Origin: Ampelocalamus luodianensis | Lineage: Eukaryota > Streptophyta > Magnoliopsida > Poales > Poaceae | Assembly (NCBI GenBank): GCA_036346255.1 | Contig: CM070623.1 | Location: 3,886,407-3,950,406 of the forward strand | Length of the DNA stretch: 64,000 nt | Direction of reading: 5' to 3' | Shown: piece after piece, positions 20,323 to 32,370 of the stretch | How positions within the stretch are numbered: position 1 is the first letter of the stretch | Layout: the number at the start of each line of letters is the position of its first letter | Program-made: the position numbers and the translations under genes | The notes under the pieces: model-generated | Seen by the model: the letters and a program-made list of their open reading frames with translations, nothing else | What the model was told of the DNA's origin: nothing | Database searches by the model: none

Positions 20323-21350
20323 TTGAGCTTCGCGGATGGTTACAACTCGCTGACATTTGCAAGTGGTTGGGTACCCGACACCAGCAAAGTGGACAGCCGA
20401 CAGCAGGAGAGTTCCGCCACCAAAGACCTTCAAGTGGATCTCGAGAACTTTGGGTCTTTTATGGCAGCACAGACACAGTTGATGCATGCCATGATGAACC
20501 AGATGCAAGCTATGAATGAGCGGAATAACAACAACCATCACCCCCAGGGGGCCCCAGCTGCTCATGGCCACCAAGGACCTTCTAAGTTGGCAGAATTCAT
20601 GAGGACCCGTCCACCAACATTTGCGGGACATGTCTCACCCGTGGAAGCTGATGATTGGCTTCGGGTGATCGAAAGGAAGCTGCTGATCACCCAATGCAGC
20701 GACCATGAAAAAGTTCTCTATGCCTCTCACCAGTTGGAGGGCATCGCAGCAGAATGGTGGGAGAACTTCTGCGCCGCTCATGAGGCACCACAGAATATCA
20801 CTTGGGAGGAATTCTCTACAGCATTCCGCCAATACCACGTACCAGAAGGAATTATTGAATTACAGAAAGATGAATTTCGTGCCCTGAAGCAAGGAAGCTT
20901 GTCAGTGTCGGACTATCTCAACAAGTTCTCGCAACTTGCTCGCTATGCTGCAGAAGATGTTGCAACAGACAAGGCTCGCCAGAGTCGTTTTCTGAAGGGA
21001 CTGAACACTGGACTTCAGGTCAATCTCCTTGCGCATACTTTCCCTGACTTCCAAGAACTGATCAATAAAGCTTTAGTCATGGAGGATAAGCGCAAGGAAC
21101 TGGAAGACAATCGCAAACGCAGATGATCCAAAGAGGAGGCCAGCAATTCCAACAGAGAGCAAGGCGGTGCCACCGCAGATCAACCGGTTTTCCACGTAAC
21201 TCCGCCAGACACCGCACCAACCTCGCACTCGCCCGCTTGCTCGTAACACTCGCACTTCAAAGACCGACCAACGCTAATCCAAAGAATCAACAAGTCGCAA
21301 GAGCCAAGGTGTGCTACACTTGCCGCCAACCGTGCCACTACGCGTCGGTG
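20323..21350 (+). pseudogene. gag: Gypsy-C gag
   Basis: The open frame runs 20323-21126; the first ATG in frame is 20461 (MAAQTQLMHAMM). It carries the gypsy retrotransposon gag domain: LAEFMRTRPPTFAGHVSPVE, ADDWLRVIERKL, LYASHQLEGIAAEWWENF, TWEEFSTAFRQYHVPEGII, KQGSLSVSDYLNKFSQLARY. It stops at TGA 21124, and a shifted frame continues to a zinc knuckle at about 21310-21345, C-YT-C, four residues, H, four residues, Ser. The knuckle lacks the usual Gly before His and the last Cys. Gag forms the particle shell and binds element RNA. The frame shift separates it from pol. Confidence 0.85.
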
Positions 21351-21539
21351 TCCACAGAGGGGACGATCACTCCGATTCGTTTCAACCTTGAGCTACACCA
21401 AATAAGACACCGCACGGGTCACCAACAGGACTTTCCAAGCCCCCAACCAGCCAGAGAGGGGACGCAGTCCGTGATCCGAGGCCGTGTCAACCACGCCACC
21501 TGGAAGGAGCACAGAAGCACCGACGTCGTCTCTGGGTAA

Positions 21540-21830
21540 GTTCCTGGTTAATTCAAGTACCGCATCGCCTCGTTTGATTCGAGCTTCACATTCTTTGTGT
21601 CTCAAGTTTTTGCAACTAAGAATAAGTTGGAGGCTATACAACTTAACCATACTCTATTAGTTCAATCGCTCGAGCGGAGCTAAGCTCTAGAGTGGGTTGT
21701 TTAGGAGCTAAGTTACTCATTTGGAGTTGAGTTTCTAGCCAACTTAATTGTTCTAGACACCCAAACCCTAGATGTCATTCTTGGCATGGATTGGCTATCC
21801 AAGCACAAAGTCAGGCTTTGGATTGTGGCC
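21540..21830 (+). pseudogene. Gypsy-C aspartic protease remnant
   Basis: GKFLVNS at 21537-21560 and LDVILGMDWLSKH at about 21764-21805 bracket a retroviral-type protease. The catalytic DSGA motif is not intact: the translation reads FDSSFTFFVS after small frame changes. It would normally cleave the Gag-Pol polyprotein. Confidence 0.7.
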
Positions 21831-21989
21831 GAAGAGCAGAACGGCTGAGAGTACCGATGGAAGGAAAGTGGAGTTTCTAGCCACATCGGTTCGTGGAGGG
21901 CACTTGCTAGTAAACAATCAAGACCATTGCATTGGAGAATGTACCAATAGTCGAGAATACCTGATGTGTTTCGAAGAGTTACTTGAATG

Positions 21990-23480
21990 CCACCGATCGT
22001 GACATCGAGTTCGTCATCGATCTAGTGCGAGTGGCAGCGCCAATTTCTAAGCGACCTTATCGAATGCCGGTGACGAGTTAGCGTAAATGAAGAAGCGATT
22101 GAAGAACTTCTCGAGAAAGGTTTCGTAAGACCAAGTTCGTCACCATGGGGAGCACCCGCTTTGTTCGGCCAAGAAGAAAGACGGAAGCATGAGGATGTGT
22201 ATCGACTCACCGTTCTCTCAACGAGGTCACTATCAAGAATAAGTATCCATTGCCCGTGATAGACGATGTTTGACCGGATGAAGGAGCCGAGTGTTCTCAA
22301 AGATCGACTTGCGATCGGGCTACCATCGCTGAAGATCTACCCTAGGATATACCAAAGACCGCTTTCTCAACGCGGTATGGACATTATGAGTTCTTGGTCA
22401 TGTCATTTAATGACAAATGCCCCAACTTACTTCATGAACATGATGAACAAAGTCTTCATGGAATAACTAGACAAGTTTGTAGTGGTGTTCATTGACGATA
22501 TTCTGGTTTATTCCAAATCAGAGGAGGAACACGCAGAACACCTGAGGTTAATTTTGGAGAAACTCAGGGAGCATCAGTTGTATGCCAAGTTCAGTAAGTG
22601 TGACTTTTGGAAGAAGGAAGTGGATTTCCTTGGCCATGTGATGACCGCCGATGGAGTAGCAGTTGACCCAGGAAAAGTAAAGGCAGTGTTACACTGGGAC
22701 CAGCCCAAGACTGTAACCCAGATTCGCAGTTTCTTGGGGATGGCAGGTTATTACCGCCGTTTTATCGAAGGATTCTCATCGATTGCTAAGCCTCTTACGC
22801 AATTGTTGAAGAAGGAGAAGAAGTTCACTTGGACTCCAGCCTGTGAGGAAAGTTTTCGAGAGTTAAAGAAGCGCTTGACCTCAGCCCCAGTGCTGATTTT
22901 GCCAGATATTCGCAAGGATTTCGATATCTATTGTGATGCCTCGCGTCAAGGATTAGGATGTGTCCTGATGCAAGAAGGAAGAGCTGTCGCTTATGCGTCA
23001 AGACAATTGAGACCTCACGAGGAGAATTACCCTACTCATGATCTGGAATTAGCTGCCGTAGTGCATGCTTTAAAGATTTGGCGTCACTACCTTATCGATA
23101 ATCGCTGCGAAGTCTACACAGATCATAAGAGCCTAAAGTACATCTTCACCCAGTCAGACCTGAACATGAGGCAGAGAAGATGGTTAGAATTGATCAAGGA
23201 TTACAATCTTGGAATCCAATACCATCCCGGGAAAGCCAACGTAGTTGCAGACGCTCTAAGTCGTAAGAGTTACTGCAATGTTTTGGAAGTAAAGGAAAAT
23301 TTCCCAGTACTTTATGAAGAATTTCAAAAGCTAAGGTTAGAAGTTGTGTCCGAAGGATTTATAGCCAATTTGAAGTACATCTACCTTGGAGAAGCAGATT
23401 CGGGAAGCACAACCAAAGGATCCCGTGTTGTCGAGATCAAGATCAAAATGGCGAAGGAAAATTTAAAGATTTCACTGTGG
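21990..23480 (+). pseudogene. pol: Gypsy-C reverse transcriptase and RNase H
   Basis: 21990-22440 contains frame-shifted pieces of the RT fingers and palm (EKGFVRPSSSPWG, KKDGSMRMCI, NKYPLPVIDDVFDRM). From 22482 the frame is open: VVFIDDILVYS with the two catalytic Asp at about 22491-22496, HLRLILEKLREHQLYAKFSK, FLGHV, SFLGMAGYYRRFI. The RNase H domain follows, with Asp in DIYCDASRQG, Glu in DLELAAVVHA, Asp in YTDHKSLKYIF and Asp in VVADALSRKS. A TAA at about 22463 replaces Tyr in the FME-LDKF phrase. The frame is cut at 23480 by gypsy-D. RT and RNase H copy the element RNA into DNA. Confidence 0.9.
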
Positions 23481-26400
23481 TGTGAGGACCCGATTTATTT
23501 GGCTTGTAATGCTTAACCAACCACTGGTCCTAGCATCACAAATCAAATAATTGATCCTCGAGATATGTATACTTCCTAAAGCAAGATACACACCTCGTTA
23601 CAAAATTAGACATCAACTCCATTCCAAACATAGAGTCCAAACACCACACTACCAAACGGAAGATAAACAAATAGTAGAGTTATTACGCATAAAGGCCGAC
23701 AGCCAAGATACACAAATAAAGTAAAGAAGACAATGAAGCAAAGTGCCATAAGATGGCTATAAACAAAGCCAATCGGTGTGCCTCCAACCCACAAGGCATC
23801 CGACCGACCGCCAAGTCTAGTCGCCCACTAAACGGCAACACAACTCACGTAGTGAGGCCCTTGGGGCTCACCTTCTTCCTCTGCAACAAAAAACATTAAG
23901 CAAAGCACTGAGTACAAAGATTGTCTTTGTACCGCAAGACTCGACGTGTGAACTAGCGCACTGCTCATAAGCTACATGCAAAGCTTATTTGGTGGAGGCC
24001 ATATGTTTCATTTGCACAAAGCTAGATTTGTTTGCAATAATGTAATACGCTTTAAAGGCAAGTTTACAATTCATTTTTACCGTTGAAATAATCACAAATA
24101 AAGATAGGTACAAGTAACCACCTAGAGGTGACTATCCCAATAGTCACCACGATATAGCACTAATCCCTGATTCGTACTCACCGCAAGTTTTAATTTTAAA
24201 AGGTTGTAGTCTAACTCTTGAAAAGCTTACCCAAGCGTGTCCATCACCTAGGACGAGGCTATCCGAATAGTTTATAACCCGCAGGGGTGTACCATCGTAC
24301 CACACTTGCATCGCCTTTAAGCCAAAGCACACTACCGAAGGTATGCCTGCACAAACTAAGTCCTACGAGACTTTTTCCAATATTGTGTATTAACTCACGA
24401 GCCGCTCGTATGGATAGAAATCCATACGCTTACATGGTAAAGCCGAAAAGACAACTACCCACTCAGATAAAGCTTTTGGACAACTACCATGCTCCCACCT
24501 CCATCCTCCCGCGACCTCCCCGCGACCCGAGCCAATACACGCCAAAGTACTAGGTCAAGAGAGGTCCCATACCCTCTAGTGTGGTTAGCACGAAATGCTC
24601 GGATAAAAATTCACTCACAAGATGTTCGGTCCTTAATTGACCGGGCACCTTTCCGCCACACCAACAGATCACACCAATCTTACCATTGTGCCCGTCTAAA
24701 TCATTTTTGTTTTCATTTTTAGTTTTGCAATTAGACCAAGCAAGAATGCTGAAATATAAAGTTATAGGAAATTTTGTGTGATCAAGGTTACTGACTAAGT
24801 CGATAATCGCCATTTCTACCGACACTAAGCATGTCTAGCAATTTGACCCGGATCTACTAAGTGACAAGAGATCATCCAAATGACCTCTAATCACAAAGAA
24901 ATAACCTAGGCTCGTAGTAGAGATCAATATTTTGTCTACAGGATATGCACTTACGGATTTAACTAATCAATTTAACACAAATTAAGCGATACATACATAC
25001 AGTTGAAACAAAATATTAGACTTTAAAATATGGGATAAACATGATCAAACCGCTTGTTCGGATGTCGTTGCTCAATTTGTTTGAGGGTCGTTCTCGTGGT
25101 TGCCGCAAATATCGAATCCTAACGATTGAACAAAACAATAATAAGAACGAATAACACCGACCAAACTCAAACATACAACAATAACAACACACACTAAACT
25201 TTTCACACAGCCTAAGCATGATATAACAAAATTTCGAAACAGAGAACAATTCATTTTAAGTTATTAAGAATTTTCTATGAATTTCCTAAGCTAAAAACAC
25301 ATCAAAACACTAGTTAATTACTTAACAAATTTTCATGAATGAAACAGTGTATAAAACCTATCCTAATAATTAGTACATTAAAATGACAAATTACAAAATT
25401 GGTTTCACTGGATTTGGACAAATATTGAAAGAGATATACATTTTCTAATTTAGAAGATACATAAGACATTATTTTATTAATTAACAGATTTTTGCTACAG
25501 AGACATGGATGAAACTAATTTTAGTAAATAGTACATTTAAAATGAAAATTAACAGCACTGGATTCATGCGATTAAGATAAAAATTGAATTAGTTATGCAT
25601 TTTACAAGTTTAATTGAATTAACAGCTCAACAGAAAACATAAACCAGAAATACTAAATCATTACCGAAATCTATAATGCACTAATTCCATTTCACACCCA
25701 CAGCCAGCTAGCCCTCACATCGACAAATGGGCCCAATAAAGTCTTGACGTAACAGATTGCGCCGAAGGTGACGTCAAGGCGTATTCTAATAATACGCCTT
25801 GGCTACCAAAGTGCAAACCTAACATATTCTCACAGAAAATACGCTCCAACAGAGAAAACGATAACCGAGCTACACAACCCTAATCGACACCGACCCACAT
25901 GGCGTTGACTAAGAGAAAACATAACGGCCGGATTAAAGGATTTCTAAACGCGATTTAACAGAGAGGGCCCACAAGTCAGAGACTCAGACTAAACAAGATT
26001 AGCGCTAAACTAACTCCACCGGCGGCTCACCGGCGCGCACGGGGACGGTGGCGCGGCGCAAGAATCAACTTGCAACCGGAGGGTTTCTGGGCGAGTGAGT
26101 GATACCTTCGGGTTCGCGAAGATCTCACGAACTCGATGACGGTGACGCGGACCCCACGTGGACGCCGGCGGCGAGCTGGCGACGAACGGAGGCGGAGAAG
26201 AAGACACGGTGCTCGCGGAGAAGGCGTCTGGACTTCTAGAAGACTCGGAAGGTGTGCTTAAGCTTCGCCTCAACACCGGAGCAAGAAGCACACGATAACG
26301 CCGACGAAGAAGGCCCGAGGTGGCCGGAATTTCCCGCGGCGAAACCGAGCTTGAGAAGAATTGGTCGCCACGCCCGCAACGATGCACCAAAGATGAAAAT

Positions 26401-27601
26401 GAAGTCACCGTTAGACTCGGTGCATCAATGCGATCCTAAGGGACTAGGTGGCGAGCTAGCAACTCACCGGATCGCAAACGAGCTCACGGACCAAGATCGC
26501 CGGAGGCGAGACGACGATACCGCCCTCGGTGATCCATCGACGCCAAGGACCCGGAATGGGCAAATGGAGGCGGCGAGGCAAGAGGAACACGACGCACGGC
26601 CGCCGGCTCAAGGGCGGCTCGAACGCGGCGCTACGCTCGAGATCTTCTCCCACCGTGAAGAAAATTTGGGCGAGAAGGCATGAGAATGGACGCGAAGGAT
26701 AGTGGATGGGCTCGTGGGTAGATGAGACCCGGCGATGCTTCTGACCGACACGAGGACAAAAGGTGGCGGCGACGAGGTACGTGGCGAGCATGCATGCGCG
26801 CCCCGAGCTCCGTGAGTCGCGGAGAAGACGAGGCGGATCGACAGTAGGGTCCACCGCCGGGCCGATCGACGGCGGTGCGAACCGGTGGTTTGACTCGATC
26901 AAGACGCACCGACCGCTGGATCCGAAATGGACGGCCGAGATTGGTGTATGCATTCGGACAGTCGACGAGGCAAGCAATGAGGACCGCTCGATCTTCATCG
27001 GACGGCCGACACCATCGGGCTCGCATGCGCGGTGCGATTAGGCGGTGCAACCGAGTCAAGTGGTGCGGGTCGGACTCGAGCCCGAGTTGGGTTCGGGCCC
27101 GAGGAACAATGTTTCAGATTTTGAGTTTTAAAAGTCTGAGAGAGTTTGGGAATTTTTAGATGTAGTTCCTGAGCTCCAAAATTCTGAAATTTTTATGGGA
27201 ACTTACTGGAACATAGAACAACCTTGTGAAATTTTTCTGGGAGTCTTCATGCACTAGATTTCTCCCAATAAAATTCACAAGCTGCTGAACAGTTTGACCA
27301 GATTTCAAACTAGGTTGACTTGACCATTTGAAATAGCAAATAAAATCTAAAATTGTGAGATAATTCAGGAGGTAGATAGGATGATCAAGATGATAGGAAA
27401 ATAATTTCAGAGGATGATCACAAGTTTGAAAGCTATGAATTTAGTTGACAACAATTTCCAATCACAAGAATTAAATTCTAAAAATTGGAAATTGCTATTT
27501 AAAATTGTAGAAACTCTCAAATGATTTCATGAGGCATCAAAAGTTTTTATTTCTCCTCATAATTTACATTTAAAATACAAACCCTAAGTTAGGGTGTTAC
27601 A
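23481..27601 (-). repeat. Gypsy-D 3' LTR
   Basis: On the minus strand it starts TGTAACACCCTAAC at 27601 and ends GGGTCCTCACA at 23481. Its minus-strand U3 includes the GC-rich block at 26000-27100. Frequent open frames there (26252-27159) are not genes; the other LTR does not preserve them. Confidence 0.88.
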
Positions 27602-27612
27602 AATCTCCTCTT
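27602..27612 (-). other. Gypsy-D polypurine tract
   Basis: The minus strand reads AAGAGGAGATT immediately before the 3' LTR. Confidence 0.7.
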
Positions 27613-27639
27613 ACAGAATCTCGCCACGAGATCTCGATC

Positions 27640-29058
27640 ACTCGGAGAAGAATGATGGGTAATCGCTCGGAAACGATCTTCCCGCTCCCAAGTGGCTTCA
27701 TCTCTGAGTGGTTTGACCATCAACTTTGAGGAACTTGATCACACGGTTCCTCGCTCTGCGCTCACTTCATCGAGGATACGAACGGACGCCACGATAAGAC
27801 AGATCTTCCGCACATCGACATTTTCCAATGGCGTTTCTCAACCGGAACACGGAGGCACTTCTTCAATTGCGATACATGGAAAACATCATGCACCCTCAAG
27901 TGTAGCCGGCAAGTCTAACTTGTAAGCAACAGCTCCCACTCTATCGATGATGCGGTAGGGTCCGACATACCGAGGAGCCAATTTGCCTTGACCAGAAATG
28001 ACGATGACCCTTCAGAGGTGAGACTTTGAGATACACAAAGTCATTGGTGAAACTCACTCACGACAACGCCGACCGCATAGCTCTTCGCTCGATCGAAGCA
28101 CGCGCAAGTGCTCACGAATCAATCGCACTTGACTTTCGGCCTCATTGATGGAATTCGGGCCAAAGAACCGCCTTTCACCGATTTCTGACCAGTTCAACGG
28201 TGTTCGCAATGACGTCCATACAAAGCCTCAAATGGTGCCATACCGAGACTAGCCTGGAAGCTGTTGTTGTAGGAGAACTCGGCAAGCGGTAGGCACTTCT
28301 CCCAATTCTTTCCATAGGAAAGAACACAAGCACGGAGCATATCTTCAAGCACCTGATTGACTCACTCTGTCTGACCATCAGTCTGAGGATGGTAGGCGGT
28401 GCTGAAAGTAAGACGGGTACCCATGGCCTCCTGCAGACTGTGCCAAAATCGGGAAGTGAAAAGAGAGCCACGATCTGACACTATCGTTCGTGGCACACCA
28501 TGCAGACTCACAATGCGGGATATGTAAAGATCCGCTAGCCGATTTACATCAATTTTCGATCGCGACCGAAGGAAATGGGCCACCTTCGCCAATCGATCAA
28601 TGATAACCCATAATGCATCCTTCCCGCAGGAGTACAGGCGGACGGTGATAAAATCCATGCCTCGTAATCCCACTTCCATTCTCGTATAGGCAAGGGCTGA
28701 AGAAGACTCGCTGACGCCGATGCTCGCCTTGACACGACAACATATGTCACATCCGCAACGAACACGCAATCTCGCGCTTCATGCGAGTCCACCTGAATCT
28801 CTGACGCAGATCTTGGTACATTTTAGTGGCCCCGGGATGGATGGACAAAGGCGAATCATGGGCCTCCTGAAGAATCAAATCCCGCAACTCTGGGACCTTT
28901 GGGACCACAAGCCGCTGCCCAAACCATACAACACCGTGCTCATCTTCCGAGAAACACCTGGCTATCCCATCCTTGATATTCTGCTTGATCTCGTTCACAC
29001 CGCCATCTGACTGCTGTGCTGCCTTGACTTGATCCACCAAGGTTGGTTGCACAACCAA
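27640..29058 (-). pseudogene. pol: Gypsy-D integrase and chromodomain-like tail
   Basis: Minus-strand blocks: the zinc-finger region (GVVWFGQRLVVPK, LRDLILQEAHDSPLSIHPG, KMYQDLRQRFRW; 29058-28747), then the core at 28769-28362 with catalytic Asp in MDFITV, Asp in IVSDRGSLFTSRFW and Glu in YHPQTDGQTE. A TGA follows at 28362-28364 where gypsy-F has Arg (TERVNQ), a CGA-to-TGA change. Further pieces run to 27640 and end with ATWERED, the conserved Trp region of the chromodomain. The order and motifs are clear; the frame is broken repeatedly. Confidence 0.85.
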
Positions 29059-29139
29059 GGCAGAGCAGGAAAACCATGCTCAACCAAACCCAAGTTGAGA
29101 CGCTGAAATTCGCAAGAAGTGCAGGTTGTTGCTCTTGGA

Positions 29140-30447
29140 TCATCGAGTATTGCAATACACCTTTCGGCTAAGTGCATCAGCAACCACATTGGCTTTGCCC
29201 GGATGATACTGAATACCCATGTCATAATCTTTGATCAATTCCAGCCATCTCTCTCGCTCGAGGTTCAGATCCGCCGAGTGAACAAGTATTTCAAGCTCTT
29301 GTGGTGGAATACACCTCACGTGATTCACGATCGATAATGCCGCCAAATCTTGAGTGCATGCACCACACGCCAACTCTAAATCATGGGTGGGATAATTGAG
29401 CTCGTGAGGTCTCAATCGCACTGGATGCATAGGCAACCGCCTTGCCTTCCCGCATAAGAACACATCCAAGGCCCCGACGAGAGGCATCGCAATAAATATC
29501 AAGCTCTTGTGGATATCGGGAAGAGTGAGGATCAGTGAAGTCAAACGCTGCTTGAGCTCCCAAAGCTCATCACAAGCGAGGACCACACAAACTTCTTGTC
29601 CTTCTTGAGAAATTCAGTCATCGGCCGCGATCTTGGAGAAATTCTCGATAAAGCGGCGGTAGTAGCCCGCTAAACCGAGAAAACTCGACGCCGCTGATCG
29701 ACTTGGTGACCCAAGATAGAACATCGCCGACCTTGCCGATCCACGACTACACCTCCAATTGAAAGAACATGGCCCAAGAATGCCACTTCCTCAACCGTAA
29801 CTCGCATTTCTTGAACTTCGCATATAGTGGTGTTCCCGCACTTGCCCAAAACAATCCTCGATGCTCAAGATGCTCGCTTCATCTTGGAATAGATAAGAAT
29901 ATCATCAATAAAGACCACCACAAATTTATCCAAATACTCCATGAATACTGAATTCATAAGGTTCATGAACAAAGCCGAGCATTGGTTAAACCGAAGACAT
30001 GACGGGTACTCGTGATGCGACCCATAACGAGTAGTGAAAGCCGTCTTCGAATATCCTCGATCTCGATCTCGACTGATGATACCCCATTCTCAAATCAATC
30101 TTTGAGAACACTGGCTCCACCAAGCGATCAAACAGATCATCAATGCGGGGCAGAGGATACTTGTTCTTCACCGTCACCTCATTGAGAGGACGGTAATCAA
30201 CACACATGCGCAAAGTCTTGTCCTTCTTCTTCACAAAGATCACCGGACAACCCCAAGGAGATGAACTAGGACGGATGAAACCCTTTGCTTTGAGCTCACC
30301 AAGCTGCTTCTTCAATTCTTCTAGTTCATTGGGAGGCATCCGGTACGGCGCCTTCGAAATCGGGGCGCATGGGCAACAACTCGATAACAAACTCGGATCT
30401 CGAACCGAGGCATCCTGTAAATCATCGGAAAACATCCTCAAAATCAC
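29140..30447 (-). pseudogene. pol: Gypsy-D reverse transcriptase and RNase H
   Basis: Minus-strand pieces: RMPPNELEELKKQLGELKAK, GFIRPSSSPWGCPVIFVKKK, RMCVDYRPLNEVTVKNKYPL (30447-29986), VVFIDDILIYS with both catalytic Asp at about 29885-29920, and the RNase H blocks DIYCDASRRGLGCVLM (29563-29381, one frame) and RPHELNYPTHDLELA to NVVADALSRK (29586-29140, another frame). At least three frame shifts are needed to join them. It is unlikely to be active as read, but some shifts may be consensus errors (see findings). Confidence 0.88.
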
Positions 30448-30850
30448 AAAGCAGAGGAACCTCCCGACCGCAAGGTGGCTTCGCTTCTAATACACATAGA
30501 TGTGGCCCCTGAAGCTGCGGCGAAAATCCGACCTGCTCGCTTGAAGGGCTGGTGAGATAGACAATCTTCCTGGCACAATCGATTTGCCCCAAGTGTTGGG
30601 ACAACCAATCCATGCCAAGAATCACATCCAAAGCTCGAATCGAAAGGCAATAAGGTTTGCCAAAAACCCCACTCCTTGGACTATGATAGGAACATCACGA
30701 CATCAGATCGCTCTCATTTCCGACCCGAGAGCGGATGAGCAAAGGAACTCCCAAAGGAACTGGCGAAGACCACTAACAGCAGCAAATGATCTTGAAATAA
30801 AGAATGCGATGCTCGTAATCGAATAATACCGCAGCAGACAAGAATTAACA
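30422..30850 (-). pseudogene. Gypsy-D aspartic protease remnant
   Basis: LDVILGMDWLSQHLGQIDCA (about 30634-30570, minus strand) marks the C-terminal half of a gypsy protease. The N-terminal DSGA motif is not readable: the sequence near 30830 gives VLFDYEH where FDSGA-H is expected. It is followed by the linker into RT. Confidence 0.7.
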
Positions 30851-30939
30851 AGAAGTGTACCAATCACGACATCCGCGCCTCCGAGCCTCCTCACCTGAAA
30901 GGTGGTTGACTCGACCGCCGCCGCACTCGGTCTTCTCGA

Positions 30940-31935
30940 TAATCTTCCGTCGTGGGTGACCACTCCCGCCGCGTCCTCCATTAGGACGAGGCCGCCGCAA
31001 CACTCGAGGGCGAGCATTCGCATAATGGCCCTTGTTGTGGCAAATAAAACAAGTAACCTCGGCCGCCGGATTGCAGAGGCCGCTCGCTGCTTGGATCGCA
31101 GCGCACGTGGGTGAAACACGACCTGCGGTGGGGCGAGGCTGGTGCAGATGGCCTCGGTCTTTGGTGGAGCAAAAGAATCAAGCCATCGTGTTGGCCCGGC
31201 CCGAGGACGAATGAGGCTAGTGTGAGTAGGCGATGCGCCTCCCATTTGCGCTATGGACTCGCCAACGCTTTGCCTTATGCTCAAGAACAATGGCCTTATC
31301 TACTAAGGTTCGAAAGTCGAGAAGTCCACAATAGATAGCTTGTCCCGCAGCTCCTCGACAAGCCATCCATAAACTTCTCCGCTAGCCTCATCCGAGGCCA
31401 CCTCTCGGAGCATAACGAGCCAAATGATTGAACTCGCATGTATTCCGTCACGCACTTGCGCCCTTGCTTGAGCGCGAGGAACTCCTTCTTCTTCGCCTTC
31501 ATCGCCATCGGGATGTGGGCCCGACGAAAGTCGATCCGAACTCCTCCCACGCGACCACATGGCGCGGCCGCATGGCGAGATAGTTCTCCCACCATGAGAG
31601 TGCCGCGCCTCAAGCCGGTGGGACGCGAAGAGTGCCTTATCCTGCGCTCGCATCGAGCTATGTTGAGCTTTCGCCAACCATGCGTAGCCAATCGTCCGCG
31701 ATCGAGAGGGTCCTCGAGCGGAGAAAGTCGGCGGCGTGTACGGAGGAACTCGCAAGTCCCCGCGAGTCCGTGGCCGCCACCACCGGCAGGAGTGGAGGTA
31801 TTCTAGCAATAACCTCCAAGATGCGCTGGTCGGTCCATGCGGTTTCGCCGATTTGAGCGAGAACCTCACCATGGTCTGAGGAGGGGAAGCTCCTCATCAT
31901 GACCACTCATTGACCGCCACGCTGTTCTCCCGCCA
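30940..31935 (-). pseudogene. gag: Gypsy-D gag
   Basis: Minus-strand fragments in alternating frames: RILEVIARIPPLLPV near 31830, DDWLRMVGE near 31670, KALFASHRLEA near 31620, KKKEFLALKQGRKCVTEYMR near 31450, KFMDGL near 31360, and a zinc knuckle CFICHNKGHYANA near 31055-31015 that ends in Ala-Arg instead of Cys. This is the same gag architecture as gypsy-C and gypsy-F. Frame changes occur every 50-150 bp, far more often than in gypsy-F. A polybasic linker follows the knuckle. Confidence 0.75.
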
Positions 31936-32370
31936 TCCTGTTTCACTAAGACAAGTTAACAATAGCAGGAAAACACAAGTCGATAACCCACTACAAATAA
32001 CTTACTAACAAAGACAAAACAAACACAAGACTTTTAAGTTACAAAACCAATGGACAAAAATCAGACACTTAGCAAACTCATACATATCTTACCCTTATGC
32101 TCCCACAAATTTTAATTAGACTAATTCTCTATGGTTCTCCCAAAGACTGATTCTACCGGTAGTAACTATCTTTTGAAAGGAAAGAGAGAAACCAAGTTTT
32201 AAACTCAATTTAGAGTAAGATGAGAGTAGAAGGCTAAGATAGGTAAGGAATAAAATCTGAGGATCTGCCTAGGTTTTCATAAGACCTTTTTATAATTTGA
32301 AAATAAGCCTTTCCAAAATATCCTAAGGACGACTCGCTTGGGTTACTACGTCGAATGGCTCGATACCAAC
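31936..32370 (-). other. Gypsy-D leader and primer binding site
   Basis: AT-rich untranslated leader between the PBS (32357-32368, minus strand TGGTATCGAGCC) and gag. The PBS shows the same CAG-to-CG form as gypsy-C. No gene is seen. Confidence 0.75.

Noticed and set aside
26010..27159. Cluster of ORFs including a 180-residue minus-strand frame
   Set aside because: Inside the gypsy-D LTR; the other LTR copy (34.9-36.0 kb) does not keep the same frames.
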